Assembly (NCBI RefSeq): GCF_030160295.1
Contig: NZ_BSOB01000061.1
Coordinates: forward strand, 186,664 to 250,663
Direction of reading: 5' to 3'
DNA length: 64,000 bases
Origin: Dyella acidisoli
Lineage (GTDB): Bacteria > Pseudomonadota > Gammaproteobacteria > Xanthomonadales > Rhodanobacteraceae
Shown: piece after piece, positions 44,623 to 54,461 of the stretch
Layout: the number at the start of each line of letters is the position of its first letter
Numbering within the stretch: position 1 is the first letter of the stretch
Made by a program: the position numbers and the translations under genes
Notes under the pieces: model-generated
What the model was told of the DNA's origin: nothing
What the model saw: only the letters and a program-made list of their open reading frames with translations
Databases searched by the model: none

Positions 44623-47228
44623 GCGTGACGACCTTTCAAGCTGGCATCTTGCTGGTGGCTTCTCAGCGTGAGCTTCGTCGCGAACTGTTCGACGTGCTTG
44701 ATCGCGAGGGTCACCCGACCATCCACTCCGCGCGCGACACCACTCATGCAGCCATCCTGCTGGAAGGGCGCGAACCGCTTGCGCTGATCGTGGTGGTTTT
44801 CGAGGGCGACGGGCGTGCCAGCTCCACCTTGTGCGAACAGTTGCGCTTGCTGCCTCCATGCGCGGACGTGCCCATCATTGCTGTGTTGGTCGATGACGCG
44901 ACGATCAGGCCGACGCAATTGCCCTCCGCGATTGGAAGCTGGGTGTATGCATCGCAGATTGGCACGGAGCTGATCGCGCGCTGGCAACAACTGCATAGCG
45001 GAAAGCGCATGCCTGTTGCAGAGGCCACCACGAGCGCATCGCCGGTGGTTCCTTTGGTTGCGCCATCGGCATCTTCAGCGAGCGACTACCACTACCGCTT
45101 CGTGTTCGAAGAAAACGAAGGCGATTGGCTCATCGTTGATCCGGCCGCCGAGCGTGTAGTGGAAGCAAACCCTGCTTACATACGGCATAGCGGCCTGGCC
45201 AATAGCCTGCTGGTCGGTACGCCGTTGCCGGAAGTGCTGATCTTTGAATCGGTCAGCCTGGAAAAGGCACTTTTCGATGCGGATCGAAGCTGGCTCCCGT
45301 GCCGGCGCAAGTCGATCCGCGGCCACGATACTGGCGAAGCCAACGTGCGTCGCATGCGTCAAAACGGTCGCGACATGGCTGCGTTGCAGTTTCGCAGCGC
45401 CAGCGCCAGTGTGCGTCCAGGGGCCGCCTTGGCGGTATTGGCGCGCTTGTTCTCTGGCACTCACGATGAAGCGATCGTGCCGGAAACAGCGCGACTGCTG
45501 CTCGACGAAATGGACCTCGATTACATCGCAGTGTGGTCGGCGCGCCCGGAAGAAAGCAGCGTGCCGGTACAGATCGTGCAGCGCTGGCGAGGTGAGGAGC
45601 AAGTCTGGCCCGGTCCGCAATTGCAAAGTTCGTTGCGCCTGGTGCTCAGCGGTCGCGCGTTGATACATCCAAACGATGCCCGTCGTCTCGCCGATGTCGA
45701 TCCGCTGATCGGTCTATTAGGTCTGCGCGGATTCGTCGGCTTGCCCTTGCTCGACGAACGGCGCAGCGTGCTAGGTGCCTTGCTGGCGGGCAGTCGTCAT
45801 CCCTTCAGTGAACCCAGCATCGTGGAACCGGTGTTGCATTGCACGGCGGCGCATTTCGCGCATATGCTCGAATTGCGGCGCACGCGCGAGCAGGGGCGCG
45901 CCGAAGGCCTGCTGGACGCTCTCACCGGTCTACCCAATCGTCTGCTGTTCAATGATCGCCTCGATACGATCATTCGCGAGGCGAATCGCACCGGTGAAAC
46001 GTTCGCGGTGCTGTTTGTGGACCTGGACCGCTTCAAGTTCATCAACGACACGCTCGGTCATGCCGTGGGCGACCAAGTGCTGGTTGCTGTGACGCAACGG
46101 TTGCGCAGCAGCGTGCGCGCTTCCGATACGGTGGCGCGTTATGCGGGTGACGAATTCACGATCGTGTTGCGTCACATAGTGAAGACCGATGACGTGTTGC
46201 GCGTGGCGGAAAAAATCGTGCAGCTGATGGATGCGCCACTGCATCTGGAAGACGGCCCGGAATTGCAAGTGACGGCATCCATCGGTGTCAGCTTCTTCCC
46301 GGAAGATGCGCTCGACGCCGAAACGCTGCTCAAACATGCGGACGAAGCGATGTATGCGGCCAAGAGCGCGGGCCGCAACAATTATCGCGTCTATGACGTC
46401 AGCCCAGCGCAGGAACAACAGAACGCTGCGCTGAAAGCACGGCTGCGTCATGCCGAAGGCAACGGAGAGTTGCGTGTTTTCTATCAGCCGCAAGTCAATG
46501 CGCAAACAGAGGACATCGTCGGCATGGAAGCGCTGCTGCGTTGGGAGCACCCGGAGCTGGGCAACATCGGCCCCGGTTTCTTCATTCCGCTGGCAGAGGA
46601 AACCGGGCTGATCGTATCGATCGGCGAATGGGTGCTGCGCACGGCCTGTAAACAAGCCAAAGAATGGGAAGATCGGTTCGGTCTGCGCCTGCGGCTGGGC
46701 GTGAATCTCTCCGCGGTACAGCTCATGCAGCCGGACTTGCCGGAGATAGTGGCTGCAGTACTGGAGGAAACGGAACTCGATCCCGGACTACTGGAACTGG
46801 AAGTCACCGAAAGCATCAGCATCAAAGCCGCGCCCAACCTGATGGAGAACATGCAGCGGCTGCACAAGCTGGGTTGCCACATCGCCATCGACGATTTCGG
46901 TACCGGCGCTGCTTCCCTGGATTATCTGCGCAAGCTGCCCGCCGATCGCATCAAGATCGATCAAAGCTTCGTGCGCAATATTGGTGTCGATCCGGACGAT
47001 GAGGCGATCGTGCGCGCTACGATTGAAATGGCGCATCGTCTCAAGCGCGGGGTGGTGGCCGAAGGCGTGGAAATCGAGCAGCACCTGCAGTTCCTGCGCG
47101 CCAACCACTGCGATGAACTGCAAGGTTACTTGTTCTGCCGGCCCTTGCCGCACCCCACCTTCGAGCGCCTGCTGGGCGAACGTGAGCGGCTCTTGTCCGG
47201 ACAGGGCCTGTCGGCTGTCACAGCGTAA
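44610..47228 (+). CDS. GGDEF/EAL protein with receiver-like, PAS and GAF domains
   Basis: 872 residues, no membrane segment. In order: a receiver-like domain (about 10-125) with the phospho-Asp region degenerate (LIVVVFEGDG); a PAS-like domain (about 165-235); a GAF-like domain (about 275-430); GGDEF (about 440-605) with the motif AGDEF at 512-516 and an intact RASD inhibitory site at 503-506; EAL (about 620-865) with E640 in MEALLRW, NLSAVQL, LEVTES, DDFGTG near 761 and EGVE. The EAL catalytic motifs look intact, so phosphodiesterase activity is likely; cyclase activity with AGDEF is possible or may act as a GTP sensor. Coupled to the preceding small gene. Confidence 0.93.
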   Translation: MAAVSVTTFQAGILLVASQRELRRELFDVLDREGHPTIHSARDTTHAAILLEGREPLALIVVVFEGDGRASSTLCEQLRLLPPCADVPIIAVLVDDATIRPTQLPSAIGSWVYASQIGTELIARWQQLHSGKRMPVAEATTSASPVVPLVAPSASSASDYHYRFVFEENEGDWLIVDPAAERVVEANPAYIRHSGLANSLLVGTPLPEVLIFESVSLEKALFDADRSWLPCRRKSIRGHDTGEANVRRMRQNGRDMAALQFRSASASVRPGAALAVLARLFSGTHDEAIVPETARLLLDEMDLDYIAVWSARPEESSVPVQIVQRWRGEEQVWPGPQLQSSLRLVLSGRALIHPNDARRLADVDPLIGLLGLRGFVGLPLLDERRSVLGALLAGSRHPFSEPSIVEPVLHCTAAHFAHMLELRRTREQGRAEGLLDALTGLPNRLLFNDRLDTIIREANRTGETFAVLFVDLDRFKFINDTLGHAVGDQVLVAVTQRLRSSVRASDTVARYAGDEFTIVLRHIVKTDDVLRVAEKIVQLMDAPLHLEDGPELQVTASIGVSFFPEDALDAETLLKHADEAMYAAKSAGRNNYRVYDVSPAQEQQNAALKARLRHAEGNGELRVFYQPQVNAQTEDIVGMEALLRWEHPELGNIGPGFFIPLAEETGLIVSIGEWVLRTACKQAKEWEDRFGLRLRLGVNLSAVQLMQPDLPEIVAAVLEETELDPGLLELEVTESISIKAAPNLMENMQRLHKLGCHIAIDDFGTGAASLDYLRKLPADRIKIDQSFVRNIGVDPDDEAIVRATIEMAHRLKRGVVAEGVEIEQHLQFLRANHCDELQGYLFCRPLPHPTFERLLGERERLLSGQGLSAVTA

Positions 47229-47301
47229 AACTCTACGCTGGCTTGAGCCACGTACGGATGTCCCCAACTTTAGAATGCCGATAGACTCGACGTTCGCCTG
47301 C

Positions 47302-47329
47302 TGAACTTGCAGGCTCGCAGCCGGTCAGA
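47302..47329 (+). promoter_or_regulatory. Sigma-E type promoter of the rpoE operon
   Basis: TGAACTT (47302-47308) and GTCAGA (47324-47329), spacing 15, match the extracytoplasmic stress sigma consensus GGAACTT-N15/16-GTCNNA. It is 62 bases before the rpoE ATG and implies autoregulation. Confidence 0.7.
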
Positions 47330-47391
47330 GCAGCTCATCCATCCGACGGGGAAAGTCCCGGCATGGTCCAGTGACGAAGGAGACGGCCCGG

Positions 47392-47988
47392 ATGGGCGAC
47401 AACGAACTCGATAGTGCGCTGGTTGAGCGTGTACAAAACGGAGACAAGCGCGCCTTCGATCTGTTGGTGCGCAAATATCAGAACAAGGTCATCAGCCTCA
47501 TTTCCCGCTACGTACACAACGCAGCCGAATGCGAGGACGTGGCCCAGGAGGCTTTCGTCAGGGCGTGGCGGGCGATCGGCTCGTTCCGCGGCGAGAGTGC
47601 TTTCTATACTTGGATGTACAAAATTGCCGTGAACACGGCCAAGAATCACTTGGTGGCCATGGGCCGGCGGCCGCCGACCGACGACATTGCGATCGAAGAT
47701 GCGGTCTATGTGCCTGGTGCTGACCGCATGCAGGAAAGCGCCACCCCCGAACGCGAATTAATGCGACAAGAAATTGAACAAACGGTATTCGCCACTGTCC
47801 AAGCCTTGCCCGAGGAGCTGCGGACAGCCATCACCCTGCGTGAAGTGGAAGGCCTCAGCTACGAAGAGATTGCCGAGGCCATGGGCTGCCCGATCGGTAC
47901 GGTGCGTTCGCGCATCTTCCGGGCACGTGAGGCGATCGATGAAAAGTTGCGGCCACTTCTCTCAGACCGCGAGGATCGAATGTCATGA
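47392..47988 (+). CDS. rpoE: RNA polymerase sigma factor RpoE (ECF, envelope stress)
   Basis: ATG at 47392, AAGGAGA eight bases upstream; a GTG at 47371 lies before that site and is rejected. 198 residues. Sigma region 2 (ALVERVQNGDKRAFDLLVRKYQNKV, then DVAQEAFVRAWRAIGSFRGESAFYTWMYKIAVNTAKN) and region 4 (LPEELRTAITLREVEGLSYEEIAEAMGCPIGTVRSRIFRAREAI) match the RpoE/AlgU group. It directs the response to misfolded envelope proteins. The stop overlaps rseA (ATGA). Confidence 0.97.
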   Translation: MGDNELDSALVERVQNGDKRAFDLLVRKYQNKVISLISRYVHNAAECEDVAQEAFVRAWRAIGSFRGESAFYTWMYKIAVNTAKNHLVAMGRRPPTDDIAIEDAVYVPGADRMQESATPERELMRQEIEQTVFATVQALPEELRTAITLREVEGLSYEEIAEAMGCPIGTVRSRIFRAREAIDEKLRPLLSDREDRMS

Positions 47989-48644
47989 CTGAAGCCAATA
48001 TGGAAAATCTTTCCGCAGCCATGGACGGTGAGTTGTCCAGGGAAGAACTGCGCTTCTTGTTGCGCAGGCTCGACCACGATGCGTCGCTGCAGCAGACCTG
48101 GGCGCGCTATCACGTGGCGGGCGATGGTCTTCGCCGTCAACTGCCGCTTGTGGCGAGCACCGGTTTCGCAAGTCGCGTGATGATCGCGATCGAAGGCGAA
48201 CAGGTGACCGGCAAAGCCCCCAGGCGCGATTGGTTGCGGTTGTCATTGGGCGGTGCGATTGCTGCCAGCGTGGCAGTGGCAGCGCTGATGGTTTCGCAGC
48301 CGACTGCTCCCGATTCCGAACGTCCGGCCCGTCTTGCTGCTAACAGTGGCACGGCATCGCCGGGTGTTCGCACCAGCGCATCACTCGCCGCTGCCAATGC
48401 TGTGCATGCGAGCAACGATTCGCTGGCGGCCGTGCCGTCCTATTTGAGCCCTTATTCGGCCTCGGCATTGAGCCAGCGTGCTTCCGTAACGCTTGGCGAG
48501 CCGTCGGATAATCCGCTGTTCCAGCGCTATTCCAGCCAGACATACTCCATTCATGGCTACAAAGCGCTGAACAACCAAGACGGCAGCTACCTGCTGTTGA
48601 TCGATACGCCACAGGCCCGGCCCGCGGCGCAAGGCGCCCGTTAA
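47985..48644 (+). CDS. rseA: Anti-sigma-E factor RseA/MucA
   Basis: 219 residues. The cytoplasmic sigma-binding N-domain is ENLSAAMDGELSREELRFLLRRL followed by WARYHVAGDGLR. A single membrane helix lies at about 85-106 (LSLGGAIAASVAVAALMV), followed by a periplasmic domain rich in Ala/Ser with the C-terminal YSIHGYKALNNQDGSYLLLI segment. It holds RpoE inactive until regulated proteolysis. No rseB (mucB) gene follows; mucD comes next, as in Xanthomonas. Confidence 0.93.
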   Translation: MTEANMENLSAAMDGELSREELRFLLRRLDHDASLQQTWARYHVAGDGLRRQLPLVASTGFASRVMIAIEGEQVTGKAPRRDWLRLSLGGAIAASVAVAALMVSQPTAPDSERPARLAANSGTASPGVRTSASLAAANAVHASNDSLAAVPSYLSPYSASALSQRASVTLGEPSDNPLFQRYSSQTYSIHGYKALNNQDGSYLLLIDTPQARPAAQGAR

Positions 48645-48795
48645 GTAGCAGTCTCCGGAAGCGGTGGGCTTGGCCCGCCGTTTCCTGCGCCAGCCGCCGA
48701 GGCTTCCCGCTTTCTTCATTATTGTCTCCCCTCTTTCGTTCCGACTTGCGAGTTCTGGCGCGTGAGATGGGGCGTCTAGAACTTGAGGAGGAGTC

Positions 48796-50277
48796 ATGAG
48801 TCATTCCCGTCTCGTCAGGAGTCGTCTTTTCAGTGGCCTGCTCGGCTGCGCCTTAGGGGTGGGCGCTATGGCGCCCAGCGCCATGGCCTGGGCGCAGGCT
48901 GCTCCAACCGTTGGGGGGCTGCCGGATTTCACAGGCATCGTCGAAAAGAACGCTCCGGCCGTGGTGCACGTGGAAGCCAAGTATTCTGGTCGCACGCCGA
49001 AGAGTGCCGGTGGCGCACCCATGCAGGGAATCGATCCGGGACAAGCGGAAATCTTCCGCCGTTTCTTCGGCATGCCCATGATGCCGTCCCCGGAAGAACA
49101 GAAACATACGTCGCTGGGATCGGGTTTCATCATCTCCAGTGACGGCTACATCCTCACCAACAATCATGTAGTCGATCACGCGGACGTCGTGACCGTGCGC
49201 TTGCAGGATCGCCGTACGTTGACCGCAAAGGTGGTGGGTACTGATCCCACCTATGACATCGCGTTGCTGAAAGTCGATACGGGTGGCAGCCTGCCGACTG
49301 TGACTATCGGCGACTCTCGCTTGCTCAAGCCCGGCCAGTGGGTGCTTGCCATCGGTTCGCCATTCGGCTTTGACTACACCGTGACGCAGGGCATCGTGAG
49401 TGCAGTGGGTCGCAGCCTCGGTGCAGGCGATCAGCCCAGTACCTCGTTCATCCAGACCGATGTGCCGATCAACCGCGGCAATTCCGGCGGCCCGCTGTTC
49501 AACCTGCAAGGGCAGGTGGTGGGCGTGAATTCGCAGATCTATTCGGACACCGGCGGCTACCAGGGCGTTGCGTTCTCGATTCCGATCGATCTGGCGATGA
49601 GCGTGGTCGATCAGCTCAAAACCAGGGGCTATGTCACGCGCGGCATGCTGGGCGTGGAGATCAAGCCGGTCGATGAGGACATGGTGAAGGCCCTCAAACT
49701 CGATAGCGCGAAGGGCGCTATCGTGGTCAATGTGTCGCCGGACAGCGCCGCGCAGAAGGCGGGCCTGCAATCGGGTGACGTGATCCTTTCTTACAATGAT
49801 CACGACATCGTTCAAGGAACCGACCTGCCGCCTTTGGTCTCGATGACCAAGCCGGGTTCGACTGTGCCGATCAAGATCCTGCGCGATGGCAAGGAAAAAA
49901 CCGTCGAAGCTACCATCGGCACCATGCCGCGCGACCAGAACGGCCGCTCCGCACTGGGCAAGGCGGCGCCGAGCAGTGGTTCCGATGCATTTGGCTTGAG
50001 CGTGGAAAACGTGGACGCCGCTGCGCGCAGTCAGCTTGGACTGAAGGCAGGCGAGGGCGTGGCCATTGCGAACGTCACCGGCCCGGTGGCCGCCCAGGCC
50101 GGTTTGCAGCCGGGTGATGTGATTCTGATGGTCAACCAGAAGAAGGTAAGCAGCGTCGAAGCTTTCCGCGCCGCCACTGCCGGTGTGAAGCCGGGCGACA
50201 CCGTGTTGCTGCTGGTGCGTCGGGGCGATGCCAACAATTTCATCGCGCTGACCGTTCCCAGCGAGAAGGATCAGTAA
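48796..50277 (+). CDS. mucD: Periplasmic serine endoprotease MucD (DegP/Do family)
   Basis: 493 residues with a very strong GAGGAGGAG site. Signal peptide to about residue 35 (GLLGCALGVGAMAPSAMAWAQA). Trypsin-like domain with H124 (NNHVVDH), D154 (YDIALLK) and S230 (NRGNSGGPL). Two PDZ domains at about 275-370 and 395-490, each with a GLQ(S/P)GDVIL turn. It degrades misfolded periplasmic proteins and dampens the RpoE pathway. 151 bases with a GC-rich hairpin separate it from rseA. Confidence 0.96.
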   Translation: MSHSRLVRSRLFSGLLGCALGVGAMAPSAMAWAQAAPTVGGLPDFTGIVEKNAPAVVHVEAKYSGRTPKSAGGAPMQGIDPGQAEIFRRFFGMPMMPSPEEQKHTSLGSGFIISSDGYILTNNHVVDHADVVTVRLQDRRTLTAKVVGTDPTYDIALLKVDTGGSLPTVTIGDSRLLKPGQWVLAIGSPFGFDYTVTQGIVSAVGRSLGAGDQPSTSFIQTDVPINRGNSGGPLFNLQGQVVGVNSQIYSDTGGYQGVAFSIPIDLAMSVVDQLKTRGYVTRGMLGVEIKPVDEDMVKALKLDSAKGAIVVNVSPDSAAQKAGLQSGDVILSYNDHDIVQGTDLPPLVSMTKPGSTVPIKILRDGKEKTVEATIGTMPRDQNGRSALGKAAPSSGSDAFGLSVENVDAAARSQLGLKAGEGVAIANVTGPVAAQAGLQPGDVILMVNQKKVSSVEAFRAATAGVKPGDTVLLLVRRGDANNFIALTVPSEKDQ

Positions 50278-50288
50278 TCAAGCCTCAA

Positions 50289-50320
50289 GAAGACCCGCCC
50301 GCGTGGCGGGTCTTCATTTA
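50289..50320 (+). terminator. Terminator after mucD
   Basis: An 11-bp perfect stem GAAGACCCGCC/GGCGGGTCTTC with loop CGCGT is followed by ATTTAT. Confidence 0.8.
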
Positions 50321-50458
50321 TGGGGCCTAGGAGCCAGCCGCACCGCGATGTCATGGGCTGGCGTTCTCAAACCATGCGATAATGACCGGCTAATATCGCC
50401 ATCCCGGCGATAGCCGGCCTTTCGCATCGCGCGAGGTCGTGAAGCTGACAGCGTGCCC

Positions 50459-52249
50459 ATGGAACTGATCCGCAATTTCTCCATCATCGCCCACATCGAT
50501 CACGGCAAATCGACACTTGCCGACCGCATCATTCAGATCTGCGGCGGACTTGCCGAGCGCGAGATGGAAGCCCAGGTGCTGGATAGCAACCCGATCGAAC
50601 GCGAGCGCGGCATCACCATCAAGGCGCAGTCCGTGTCGTTGCCGTATAAGGCGCGGGACGGCAAGACCTACCAACTCAATTTCATCGACACCCCCGGCCA
50701 TGTCGACTTCTCCTATGAAGTAAGCCGCTCGCTTGCTGCCTGCGAAGGCGCATTGCTGGTGGTGGATGCGGCACAGGGCGTGGAGGCGCAGTCGGTCGCC
50801 AATTGCTACACCGCAGTGGAGCAGGGGCTGGAAGTGGTGCCCGTACTCAATAAGATCGATCTACCCACCGCTGACCCTGAAAAAGTGAAGGGCGAGATCG
50901 AGGCCGTGATTGGCATCGATGCCACCGACGCCGTCGCCGTCAGCGCCAAGACCGGCCAGAACGTGGTGGAGGTGCTTGAGGCCATCGTCGCGCGCATTCC
51001 GCCGCCGAAGCCGCGCGATACCGATCGCCTGCAGGCATTGATCATCGACTCCTGGTTCGACAACTACCTCGGCGTGGTGTCGCTGGTCCGCGTCATGCAG
51101 GGCGAGATCAAGCCCGGTGACAAGCTGCTGGTGATGTCCACCGGCCGCGCGCACGAAGTAAGTGAAGTGGGCGTGTTCACGCCCAAGCGCAAGAAGCTGG
51201 ATAAGCTCGCCGCTGGCGAAGTGGGCTGGATCACCGCCTCCATCAAGGACGTGCATGGTGCACCGGTGGGCGATACCTTGACCCTGGCCGGCAAACCCGC
51301 TTCGCATCCGCTGCCCGGCTTCCAGACCATGCAGCCGCGCGTGTTCGCGGGTCTGTTCCCGGTTGCCGCCGACGATTACCCCGCACTACGCGAAGCGTTG
51401 GACAAGCTGCGCCTCAACGATGCGGCGCTGTTCTTCGAGCCCGAAAGCTCCGAAGCGATGGGCTTCGGTTTCCGTTGCGGCTTCCTCGGCATGCTGCACA
51501 TGGAAATCGTGCAGGAACGCCTGGAGCGCGAATACGACCTGAACCTCATCACCACCGCACCCACGGTGGTATACGAAGTGCTCAAGAGCGACGGCACGGT
51601 GCTCAAGCTCGACAATCCCGCACATCTGCCGCCTTCGACGCAGATTGAGGAAATCCGCGAACCGATCATTGTCGCGAACATCCTCACGCCGCCGGATTAC
51701 ATCGGTAACATCATCACGCTGTGCGAAGAGAAGCGCGGTGTGCAACGTTCCATCCAATATCTCGCCACACAGGTGCAGATCAGCTACGAGCTGCCACTGG
51801 CCGAAGTGGTGCTGGATTTCTTCGACAAGCTCAAGTCCGTGTCGCGCGGCTACGCGTCCATGGACTACCACCTGGAGCGTTTCGACGCCGGTCCGTTTGT
51901 GCGCACTGACGTGCTCATCAACGGCGATCGTGTGGACGCGCTCAGTCTGATCGTGCACCGCAGCCAGGCCGATCGCCGCGGCCGTGACCTGGTTGAGCGC
52001 ATGAAGGATCTAATTCCGCGCCAGCAGTTCGATGTGGCGATCCAGGCTGCCGTGGGTGCGCAAGTCATTGCGCGTTCGACGGTGAAGGCACTGCGCAAGA
52101 ACGTGCTCGCCAAGTGCTACGGTGGCGACGTCAGCCGTAAGAAGAAGCTGCTGGAAAAGCAGAAAGAAGGCAAAAAGCGCATGAAGCAGGTCGGTCGGGT
52201 CGAGATTCCGCAGGAAGCCTTCCTCGCCGTGCTCAAAGTGGACAAATAG
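50459..52249 (+). CDS. lepA: Elongation factor 4 (LepA)
   Basis: ATG at 50459, giving [20 protein letters not shown]; a GTG six bases upstream is in frame. 596 residues. GTPase motifs [25 protein letters not shown] and NKIDLP, then EF-G-like domains and the LepA-specific C-terminal domain ([20 protein letters not shown]). It acts on the ribosome, promoting back-translocation or initiation under stress. lepB follows after 12 bases, the classic lepAB operon. Confidence 0.97.
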   Translation: MELIRNFSIIAHIDHGKSTLADRIIQICGGLAEREMEAQVLDSNPIERERGITIKAQSVSLPYKARDGKTYQLNFIDTPGHVDFSYEVSRSLAACEGALLVVDAAQGVEAQSVANCYTAVEQGLEVVPVLNKIDLPTADPEKVKGEIEAVIGIDATDAVAVSAKTGQNVVEVLEAIVARIPPPKPRDTDRLQALIIDSWFDNYLGVVSLVRVMQGEIKPGDKLLVMSTGRAHEVSEVGVFTPKRKKLDKLAAGEVGWITASIKDVHGAPVGDTLTLAGKPASHPLPGFQTMQPRVFAGLFPVAADDYPALREALDKLRLNDAALFFEPESSEAMGFGFRCGFLGMLHMEIVQERLEREYDLNLITTAPTVVYEVLKSDGTVLKLDNPAHLPPSTQIEEIREPIIVANILTPPDYIGNIITLCEEKRGVQRSIQYLATQVQISYELPLAEVVLDFFDKLKSVSRGYASMDYHLERFDAGPFVRTDVLINGDRVDALSLIVHRSQADRRGRDLVERMKDLIPRQQFDVAIQAAVGAQVIARSTVKALRKNVLAKCYGGDVSRKKKLLEKQKEGKKRMKQVGRVEIPQEAFLAVLKVDK

Positions 52250-52261
52250 CGGAGCCAACGC

Positions 52262-53161
52262 ATGGATTTTGATTTTTCGGCCATTCTGCTCGCCCTCACC
52301 GTACTGTTCGGTGTGGTGTGGGGTCTCGATCGACTGCTTCTCTACAAGCGGCGCAAGGCGCGCTTCGACGCGGCAGGCGAGGAATATCGCGATCCAGCAG
52401 CCGTCGATTGGGCTCGCTCGCTGTTTCCCGTGATCTTCGTAGTGCTGCTGCTGCGTTCCTTCGTCGCCGAACCGTTCCGCATTCCCTCCGGTTCGATGAT
52501 GCCGACGCTGGACGTGGGCGACTTCATCCTGGTCAATAAATTTGCCTACGGTCTGCGCCTGCCGGCTTTCAACAACAAAGTGGTCAGCTTCGGCGAGCCC
52601 AAGCGCGGTGACGTGGTGGTGTTTCGTTTTCCTGGCTACATCTGCCAGGACGACAGCGGCAAGACAGTGCGCAGCGGCGACATCACCTGTGCTGATCCGC
52701 ATGCACCCGTCGCCAGCCAGAACTGGATCAAGCGCGTAGTCGGCCTGCCGGGTGACACCATCGAAGTGCATGACAGCCAGATCGCGATCAACGGCAAGCC
52801 GGTGGTCGATACCCAGATCGGCCCGTTCAAGGGCAACCCCCTGCGGCAGGAAGACAACGAACTGCTGTACTACAACGCCACGATCTGGAGCGAGCAACTT
52901 GGCCCCGTCAATCACCTGATTGCACGCATGCCGGGGCGTGGTCCGACGCCGCCGATTCCCAATAGCCGCGTGCCGTCGGTCGTTCCGGCGAACTGCTACA
53001 TCGTGATGGGCGATGACCGCGAGAACAGCGAAGACAGTCGCTGGTGGAGCTGCATGCCGGAGGAAAACCTGGTTGGCAAGGCCTTCATGATCTGGTTCAG
53101 CTGGAAGGGTATGAGCACCGGCAACGTGGATTTCCATCGCATCGGTACGGTTATCCATTGA
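52262..53161 (+). CDS. lepB: Signal peptidase I
   Basis: 299 residues. Two membrane helices (about 6-26 and 53-67), a basic cytoplasmic loop between them (YKRRKARF), then the periplasmic catalytic domain with Ser78 (IPSGSMMPTL) and Lys157 (NWIKRVVGLPGD) and the GDDRENSEDSRWW box. It removes signal peptides from secreted proteins. It lies in the lepA-lepB-DUF4845-rnc-era-recO series. A second, single-helix paralogue lies at 31226-31924. Confidence 0.96.
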   Translation: MDFDFSAILLALTVLFGVVWGLDRLLLYKRRKARFDAAGEEYRDPAAVDWARSLFPVIFVVLLLRSFVAEPFRIPSGSMMPTLDVGDFILVNKFAYGLRLPAFNNKVVSFGEPKRGDVVVFRFPGYICQDDSGKTVRSGDITCADPHAPVASQNWIKRVVGLPGDTIEVHDSQIAINGKPVVDTQIGPFKGNPLRQEDNELLYYNATIWSEQLGPVNHLIARMPGRGPTPPIPNSRVPSVVPANCYIVMGDDRENSEDSRWWSCMPEENLVGKAFMIWFSWKGMSTGNVDFHRIGTVIH

Positions 53162-53289
53162 TGCTGCGCATACGGTCGCTGGCGGAATCGTGAACGTGTC
53201 GCTGGCGATGCGTGCGCGGACCGGGCAAAGTACGCACATGGGGTTTAGCTTCGGAACAGGGGCCGCGCCAGCGGCATAGCGAGGGGACA

Positions 53290-53676
53290 ATGAAATCGAA
53301 ACAGTCGGGCATCACGTTGATTGGCTTTATCGTGGTGTTGGCCGTGGCCGGTTTCTTCGCCTTCATGGCGATGAAGTTAGTGCCGGCTTATACCGAATAC
53401 GCGGGCGTGGTCAAAGCCATGAACCAGATCGCCACCCAAGGCGTAGAAGGCCAGACGCTGGATCAGGTTCGCCGCGATCTACTGTTCAAACTCGGCTTCC
53501 AATACGTGGACGACGCGACGATCAGCCCCAAGGACATCACCATGGGGCAAGGCCCCAAGGGCAACGAGCTGCGTGTCAGCTATGACAAAGACATACCTTT
53601 CATGTACAACATCGACTTCCTGATCCATTTCGAAAAGAGCGTGCCCGTGGCGGGTAATGTCGCTCCACCGCAATAA
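53290..53676 (+). CDS. DUF4845 membrane protein
   Basis: ATG at 53290 with GAGGGGA upstream. 128 residues with one N-terminal helix ([20 protein letters not shown]) that resembles a pseudopilin leader, then a periplasmic domain ([19 protein letters not shown], then [20 protein letters not shown]). DUF4845 proteins occur between lepB and rnc in many gammaproteobacteria and betaproteobacteria; function unknown. Confidence 0.88.
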   Translation: MKSKQSGITLIGFIVVLAVAGFFAFMAMKLVPAYTEYAGVVKAMNQIATQGVEGQTLDQVRRDLLFKLGFQYVDDATISPKDITMGQGPKGNELRVSYDKDIPFMYNIDFLIHFEKSVPVAGNVAPPQ

Positions 53677-53678
53677 CA

Positions 53679-54338
53679 GTGGAATTGCCTTATAACTTTC
53701 GCGATCCCTCGCTGGCCGCACTTGCTCTGACGCACCGCAGCGCGGGCAAACCCAACAATGAGCGCATGGAGTTTCTCGGCGACGCCCTGCTCGGGGCCAT
53801 CGTCGCCGAGATGCTCTACGAGACGCACCCCAAAGCTGCCGAAGGCGAAATGTCCCGCCTGCGCGCGCAGTTGGTGAACGGGCAGGCGCTGGCCACGGTG
53901 GCGCGAGAACTCGAACTGGGTGATAGCCTGAAGCTCGGTTCCGGCGAGCTCAAGAGTGGCGGCTTCCGGCGCGATTCCATTCTGGCCGACGCGTTCGAAG
54001 CATTGGTGGCGGCGGTTTATCTGGACGGTGGTTTCGAGGCCTGCAGGACCGTGGTGCGTACCTTGTTCACCGACCGCGTCGCCGCCTTGCCGCACTCGTC
54101 CAAAGACGCAAAGACCCGGCTGCAGGAATGGTTGCAGGCACAAGGCCAGCCCTTACCACATTACGAGCTGGTGTCCACCGAAGGTGAGGAACACGCCCGC
54201 GTTTTCGAAGTGAACTGTGTGATTGCCGAGCCGATGGCCGTGACTGCCGCGGGCCGTGGCAGCAGCCGGCGGCTTGCCGAGCAGGATGCCGCCGAAGTGG
54301 TTTTGGCCCGCCTTGTCGGCGTCCAGGAAGGGTCGTGA
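53679..54338 (+). CDS. rnc: Ribonuclease III
   Basis: GTG start two bases after the DUF4845 stop, so translation is probably coupled; no ribosome site is visible. 219 residues. RNase III signature [12 protein letters not shown], with the second acidic site in [15 protein letters not shown], and a C-terminal double-stranded RNA-binding domain (about 150-217: [39 protein letters not shown]). It processes rRNA precursors and cleaves double-stranded RNA. Confidence 0.96.
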   Translation: MELPYNFRDPSLAALALTHRSAGKPNNERMEFLGDALLGAIVAEMLYETHPKAAEGEMSRLRAQLVNGQALATVARELELGDSLKLGSGELKSGGFRRDSILADAFEALVAAVYLDGGFEACRTVVRTLFTDRVAALPHSSKDAKTRLQEWLQAQGQPLPHYELVSTEGEEHARVFEVNCVIAEPMAVTAAGRGSSRRLAEQDAAEVVLARLVGVQEGS

Positions 54339-54461
54339 TTCACGCGACCTGGCCGCACCGTTTCAATACCTGACTTTTTTGCATGGCGATGCCACCCGAG
54401 GTGGCGTTCGCGAGCGAGCGGCGCCATGCTTATACCCGACTACGAAGAGTACCCTCGTACC

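Noticed and set aside
52010-53290. 426-residue minus-strand frame over lepA/lepB
   Set aside because: A His/Arg-rich antisense reading of high-GC coding DNA, fully covered by the clear lepA and lepB genes.
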